DNA of 9,819 bases, taken from contig CAADVS010000033.1 in assembly GCA_900752545.1 (NCBI GenBank), positions 1 through 9,819 of the forward strand. The letters run 5' to 3'. The position numbers and the translations under genes are program-made. The notes under the pieces were generated by a model. The model was not told where the DNA came from. It did not search any database and saw nothing but the letters and a program-made list of their open reading frames with translations. Every line of letters begins with the position of its first letter. Within the stretch, counting starts at the first letter, position 1. Below, in pieces: positions 6,605-9,819 of the stretch. The stretch is from an uncultured Collinsella sp. (lineage in GTDB: Bacteria > Actinomycetota > Coriobacteriia > Coriobacteriales > Coriobacteriaceae).

Positions 6605-9346
6605 GTGGCAGACGATATCAACAATAGCGAGGGTATGGACGAGGCCGGCGATGCCGGTATGCCCGATGATCTGAAGCGCCTGCTTGCCCGTGCTGAGCAG
6701 GGCGAGGACGGCGATCCGGACGCCTATAACCCCGATCCCGATGATGATGAGGAAGAGGACGACGACGGTGAGCTCGAGGAGAGCTTTGGCGAAGTCGATC
6801 GTGGCGCCTCGGCCGGCGAGGACATCAACGGCGGCCAGCTCCAGATTTCGGAGTTCGGTCGCGAGATGAAGCAGTCGTTCATCGAGTATTCGATGTCGGT
6901 TATCACGGCGCGCGCCCTGCCGGACGTGCGCGACGGCTTAAAGCCGGTACACCGCCGCATCCTGTACGCGATGAACGAGAGCGGCATCTACCCCAACCGC
7001 CCACATAAGAAGTCGGCCTGGACGGTCGGCGAAGTTATCGGTAAGTACCATCCGCACGGTGACTTCGCGGTCTACGAGGCCATGGTTCGCCTGGCGCAGT
7101 GGTTCTCCATGCGCACGCCGCTCATCGATGGTCACGGCAACTTCGGTAACATCGACGGCGACGGCGCGGCGGCCATGCGTTACACCGAGAGCCGCCTGGC
7201 AAAGCCCGCCATGGAACTGCTGCGCGACCTGCAGAAGGATACCGTCGACTGGCAGCCCAACTACGACGAATCGCTCGCCGAGCCCGTGGCGCTGCCTGCG
7301 CGCTTCCCCAACCTGCTGGTTAACGGCAGCCAAGGCATCGCCGTCGGCATGGCCACCAACATCGCCCCGCATAACCTCACCGAGGCGATCGAGGCCACCT
7401 GCTACCTGATCGACAACCCCGACGCCACCGTCGACGAGCTCATGCAGATCATGCCCGGTCCGGACTTCCCCACCGGTGCCATCATCATGGGCAGCGCCGG
7501 CATTAAGCAGAGCTACGAGACCGGTCGCGGCTCCATTACCGTGCGTGCCAAGGCACACGTGGAGTCCACCAAGACCGGCCGCAGCCGCTTGGTCTTTACC
7601 GAGATTCCCTACATGGTCAACAAGGGCACCCTGCAGGAGAAGATCGCCCAGCTCGTCAACGACAAGCGCATCGAGGGCATCTCGGATATGCGCGATGAGT
7701 CCAACCAGAAGGGCATCCGTCTGGTAATCGAGCTCAAGAAGGGCGTCATTCCGCAGGTCGTGCTCAACAACCTGTATAAGTACACCTCGCTGCAGACGAC
7801 CTTTGGCGCCAACAACCTGGCGCTCGTCAACGGCGTTCCCAAATGCCTAAGCCTGCGCGAGATGCTGCAGCACTACATCGACCACCAGGTCGACGTCGTC
7901 ACCCGCCGCACCCGCTTCGACCTTAAGAAGGCCCAGGCCCGCGCGCATATCCTCGAGGGTTACCTGATGGCCCTTGACCATATCGACGAGGTCATCAGCA
8001 TCATCCGCTCCTCGCAGACCGACTCCGAGGCCAGCAGCCGCCTGATCGAGCGCTTTGGCTTTACGCCCGAGCAGACCACGGCCATCCTCGAGATGAAGCT
8101 GCGCCGCCTGACCGGCCTGGAGCGAGACAAGATCCAAGAAGAGCTGGACGGCCTGCGCCGCGCCATCGCCTACTACGAGGACCTGCTGGCGCACGAGGAG
8201 AAGATCCTGGGCGTCATCAAGGAGGAGATGCGCGAGATCTCCAAGAAGTTCGGCGATAAGCGCCGCACCGAGATCAGCCATGTCGAGAAGGACCTGGACG
8301 TCGAGGACCTCATTGCCGACGAGGATATGGTCGTGACCATTACCCATACCGGCTACGTTAAGCGTATCCCGGTGGCTGCCTACCGTGCCCAGAAGCGCGG
8401 TGGCAAGGGCGTGTCGGGCGTCAACCTCAAAGAGGATGACGTTATCGATGAGATGTTCATCGCGTCCACGCACGAGTACGTGCTGTTCTTCTCGAGCAAG
8501 GGCAAGGTCTATCGCCTGAAGGTGCACGAGCTGCCGGTGGGTACGCGCCAGGCGCGCGGTACCGCGATCGTCAACCTGCTGCCCTTCGAGGAAGGCGAGA
8601 AGATCGCGAGCGTCATCAGCTGCCGCGAGTTCCCGGCCGACGAGTACCTGATGTTTGCCACTAAGAGCGGCATGGTCAAGAAGACCGTGATGAGCGCATA
8701 TGACCGCAGCCGTCGCGACGGCCTGATTGCTATCAACCTGCGTGACGACGACGCGCTGCTGAACGTGCGCCGCGTGCGCGAGGGCGACAAGATTATCCTG
8801 GCCACCACTGCGGGCAAGGCGATCATGTTCTCCGAGGAGCAGGTGCGCGCCACCGGCCGCGATACCAGCGGCGTTCGCGGTATCGGTCTGAAGGACGGCG
8901 TGAGCGTTTTGGGCATGGAAGTCACTAACGGCAACGGTGATCTGTTCGTCATCACTGAGCGCGGCTACGGCAAGCGCACGCCGGTCGCGGACTACCCAGA
9001 GCAGAATCGCGGCGGCCAGGGCGTCTACACCATCCAAATGACCGAGCGCAAGGGTAACCTCGCGGCCATGAAGACGGTGGGCCCGCAGCACGAGCTGTTC
9101 ATCGTGACGGAGGGTGCGACGGTCATTCGCGTCAAGACCGACGAAATCAGCCAGACTGGCCGCGCCACCCAGGGCGTCAAGATGATGACCGTCGACGACA
9201 ACGACCGCGTATGCGCTGTCGCCCGCATGACGGCAGCCAAGGAAAAGCCCGAAGGCGAAGCCACAGAAAACGGCTCTGCTTCCGAAGAAACCCCTGTCGA
9301 TCTAGGCGACGGCAACGACATGCCAGAAGATCTCCTAGACGAGTAA
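6605..9346 (+). CDS. gyrA: DNA gyrase subunit A, with acidic N-terminal extension
   Basis: GyrA is the breakage-reunion and DNA-wrapping subunit of gyrase. It has 913 residues. Residues 1 to about 71 are an extra, low-complexity acidic segment (for example PDPDDDEEEDDDGELEE). Homology with E. coli GyrA then begins, with an offset of 71: the catalytic tyrosine is Y193 in AAMRYTE (E. coli Y122). The quinolone-determining region holds HPHGDFAVYE, with F154 at the Ser83 position and E158 at the Asp87 position. The coiled-coil tower follows. The C-terminal beta-pinwheel starts near residue 567 and has the GyrA-box QKRGGKG (596-602), the hallmark of gyrase rather than topoisomerase IV. A second acidic tail occupies about residues 875-913. 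GTG 6605 is fixed by GAGGAGG 4 bp upstream. The gene is probably co-transcribed with gyrB, and a terminator follows at 9387. Confidence 0.97.
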   Translation: MADDINNSEGMDEAGDAGMPDDLKRLLARAEQGEDGDPDAYNPDPDDDEEEDDDGELEESFGEVDRGASAGEDINGGQLQISEFGREMKQSFIEYSMSVITARALPDVRDGLKPVHRRILYAMNESGIYPNRPHKKSAWTVGEVIGKYHPHGDFAVYEAMVRLAQWFSMRTPLIDGHGNFGNIDGDGAAAMRYTESRLAKPAMELLRDLQKDTVDWQPNYDESLAEPVALPARFPNLLVNGSQGIAVGMATNIAPHNLTEAIEATCYLIDNPDATVDELMQIMPGPDFPTGAIIMGSAGIKQSYETGRGSITVRAKAHVESTKTGRSRLVFTEIPYMVNKGTLQEKIAQLVNDKRIEGISDMRDESNQKGIRLVIELKKGVIPQVVLNNLYKYTSLQTTFGANNLALVNGVPKCLSLREMLQHYIDHQVDVVTRRTRFDLKKAQARAHILEGYLMALDHIDEVISIIRSSQTDSEASSRLIERFGFTPEQTTAILEMKLRRLTGLERDKIQEELDGLRRAIAYYEDLLAHEEKILGVIKEEMREISKKFGDKRRTEISHVEKDLDVEDLIADEDMVVTITHTGYVKRIPVAAYRAQKRGGKGVSGVNLKEDDVIDEMFIASTHEYVLFFSSKGKVYRLKVHELPVGTRQARGTAIVNLLPFEEGEKIASVISCREFPADEYLMFATKSGMVKKTVMSAYDRSRRDGLIAINLRDDDALLNVRRVREGDKIILATTAGKAIMFSEEQVRATGRDTSGVRGIGLKDGVSVLGMEVTNGNGDLFVITERGYGKRTPVADYPEQNRGGQGVYTIQMTERKGNLAAMKTVGPQHELFIVTEGATVIRVKTDEISQTGRATQGVKMMTVDDNDRVCAVARMTAAKEKPEGEATENGSASEETPVDLGDGNDMPEDLLDE

Positions 9347-9386
9347 GAGGCCCTAGCTGGTAGAAAATATCAGACCCCATATATCG

Positions 9387-9419
9387 GCGGTCGGCGCACT
9401 GCGCGCCGACCGCTTTTTT
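9387..9419 (+). terminator. Rho-independent terminator after gyrA
   Basis: A perfect 11-bp G+C-rich stem (GCGGTCGGCGC, 9387-9397, with its complement at 9403-9413) has a 5-base loop and is followed by six T residues (9414-9419). It ends the gyrB-gyrA transcript. Its T-run also forms the outer left end of the palindrome at 9413-9596. Confidence 0.93.
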
Positions 9420-9596
9420 GAAAACCTTGGGACCCCATGGTCGCTGGGCTGGCGAGGTGGTTTTGGTTTGTCGCGAGTTCCGCACGCAAAGAAGGCCACT
9501 TAATGTGGCCTTCGTCTTGCGCAGGACTGTCCGAGCAGCAAACCAAAACCATCTCGCCAGCCCAGCGACCACCCCTCCCAAAGATTTTCAAAAAAG
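9413..9596. repeat. 184-bp nested palindrome (imperfect inverted repeat)
   Basis: Three nested inverted repeats share almost one centre near 9502-9504. The outer ends are CTTTTTTGAAAA (9413-9424) and its exact complement (9585-9596). The middle arms are 33 bp (9438-9470 and 9539-9571), identical in complement except for one G/A difference that would form a G-U pair in RNA. The inner hairpin is GAAGGCCAC (9491-9499), a 5-base loop TTAAT, then GTGGCCTTC (9505-9513). The intervening parts are only partly complementary. No protein is recognisable, and there is no obvious target-site duplication. It could be a miniature inverted-repeat element, a dispersed palindromic repeat, or a structured or bidirectional termination element. 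Both strands show similar open frames simply because of the symmetry. Confidence 0.9.
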
Positions 9597-9599
9597 TTG

Positions 9600-9629
9600 T
9601 TGACGCGCGCGTAACGACTCGTCTAATAT
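9600..9629 (+). promoter_or_regulatory. Promoter of tRNA-Ile
   Basis: TTGACG (9600-9605, five of six to TTGACA) and TAATAT (9624-9629, four of six to TATAAT) are separated by 18 bp and lie about 15 bp before the mature tRNA 5' end. Position and the strong -35 make this a credible housekeeping promoter. It begins only 4 bp after the palindrome ends. Confidence 0.65.
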
Positions 9630-9643
9630 ATCCCTTGCGCGAT

Positions 9644-9717
9644 GGACCTGTAGCTCAGTTGGTTAGAGCGTCCGGCTGATAACCGGGAGGTCACAAGTTC
9701 GAATCTTGGCAGGTCCA
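9644..9717 (+). tRNA. tRNA-Ile (anticodon GAU)
   Basis: The 74-nt sequence folds as a cloverleaf. The acceptor stem is GGACCTG with CAGGTCC, the D stem is GCTC with GAGC, and the anticodon stem is TCCGG with CCGGG (one T-G pair). The anticodon loop is CTGATAA (anticodon GAT at 9678-9680), and the T arm has loop TTCGAAT with a probable mismatch at the outermost pair of its stem. The discriminator base is A9717. The following bases are CCC, so the 3' CCA is not encoded and must be added enzymatically. Isoleucine tRNA after gyrA is a common arrangement in Actinobacteria. No tRNA-Ala is seen in the rest of the window. Confidence 0.96.
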
Positions 9718-9734
9718 CCCTCAAAACTGTGAAG

Positions 9735-9764
9735 AGCCCTGGGGCATTGCCTCGGGGCTTTTTT
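9735..9764 (+). terminator. Rho-independent terminator after tRNA-Ile
   Basis: An 11-bp stem (AGCCCTGGGGC, 9735-9745, paired with GCCTCGGGGCT, 9749-9759, including two G-U pairs) has the loop ATT and a run of six T residues to 9764. It suggests the tRNA is a single-gene transcript. Confidence 0.85.
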
Positions 9765-9819
9765 CTTGTCTGCGATAAATCTCATTTTGGTTTTGTGTGC
9801 TGTGCGAAAGATTGGGTAG

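Noticed and set aside
7131..7140. His in DGHGNFG at the E. coli Gln106 position as a second resistance mutation
   Set aside because: As recalled, B. subtilis-type GyrA naturally has DGHGNFG, so this is most likely ordinary variation.
9370..9603. Overlapping short frames on both strands with matching segments (GRWAGE and NQNHLASPAT)
   Set aside because: The similarity between strands is a consequence of the palindrome. There is no ribosome binding site and no known protein.
9765..9819. Terminal 55 bp as the start of a further gene or a tRNA-Ala
   Set aside because: No cloverleaf, ribosome binding site or convincing frame can be seen in this short remainder.

Overview
The window is the replication-initiation neighbourhood of a bacterial chromosome. 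It reads in one direction (+): dnaA (5' end cut off by the window edge), a 238-bp intergenic region that looks like the unwinding half of oriC, dnaN, recF, a DUF721/DciA-type gene, gyrB, gyrA and tRNA-Ile(GAU). This order, with DUF721 between recF and gyrB and tRNA-Ile after gyrA, is typical of Actinobacteria. High G+C coding DNA, the divergent DnaA and the GyrB/GyrA sequence style suggest the class Coriobacteriia (Collinsella or a relative). That taxonomic call is inference from memory, not a search.

Layout. 1-1448: dnaA from within the domain II linker to its stop. 1449-1686: candidate oriC, with several degenerate DnaA-box-like 9-mers (1464-1554), then five consecutive CTA/TTA triplets matching the DnaA-trio pattern (1640-1654), then an A/T-rich stretch running into the dnaN ribosome binding site. 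1687-4457: dnaN, recF and the DUF721 gene, tightly packed (10-bp gap, then a 14-bp overlap), closed by a strong intrinsic terminator at 4484-4513. 4563-9346: gyrB and gyrA, 11 bp apart, both starting at GTG just after AGGAGG, closed by a terminator at 9387-9419. 9413-9596: a 184-bp nested palindrome of unknown nature. 9600-9764: tRNA-Ile with its own promoter and terminator. 9765-9819: nothing recognisable.

How the parts work together. DnaA binds and opens oriC, the DUF721/DciA family is tied to loading of the replicative helicase, the DnaN clamp tethers polymerase, RecF acts at gaps and stalled forks, and gyrase removes the positive supercoils made by replication.

The most interesting points are: (a) the nested palindrome between gyrA and tRNA-Ile, which no annotated gene explains; (b) a DnaA whose DNA-reading helix is altered (GNRNHSTV rather than GGRDHTTV) beside origin boxes that are also off-consensus; (c) a DnaA-trio-like unwinding element; (d) a GyrA with about 70 extra, very acidic N-terminal residues; and (e) phenylalanine at the GyrA position equivalent to E. 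coli Ser83, the main fluoroquinolone-resistance site.
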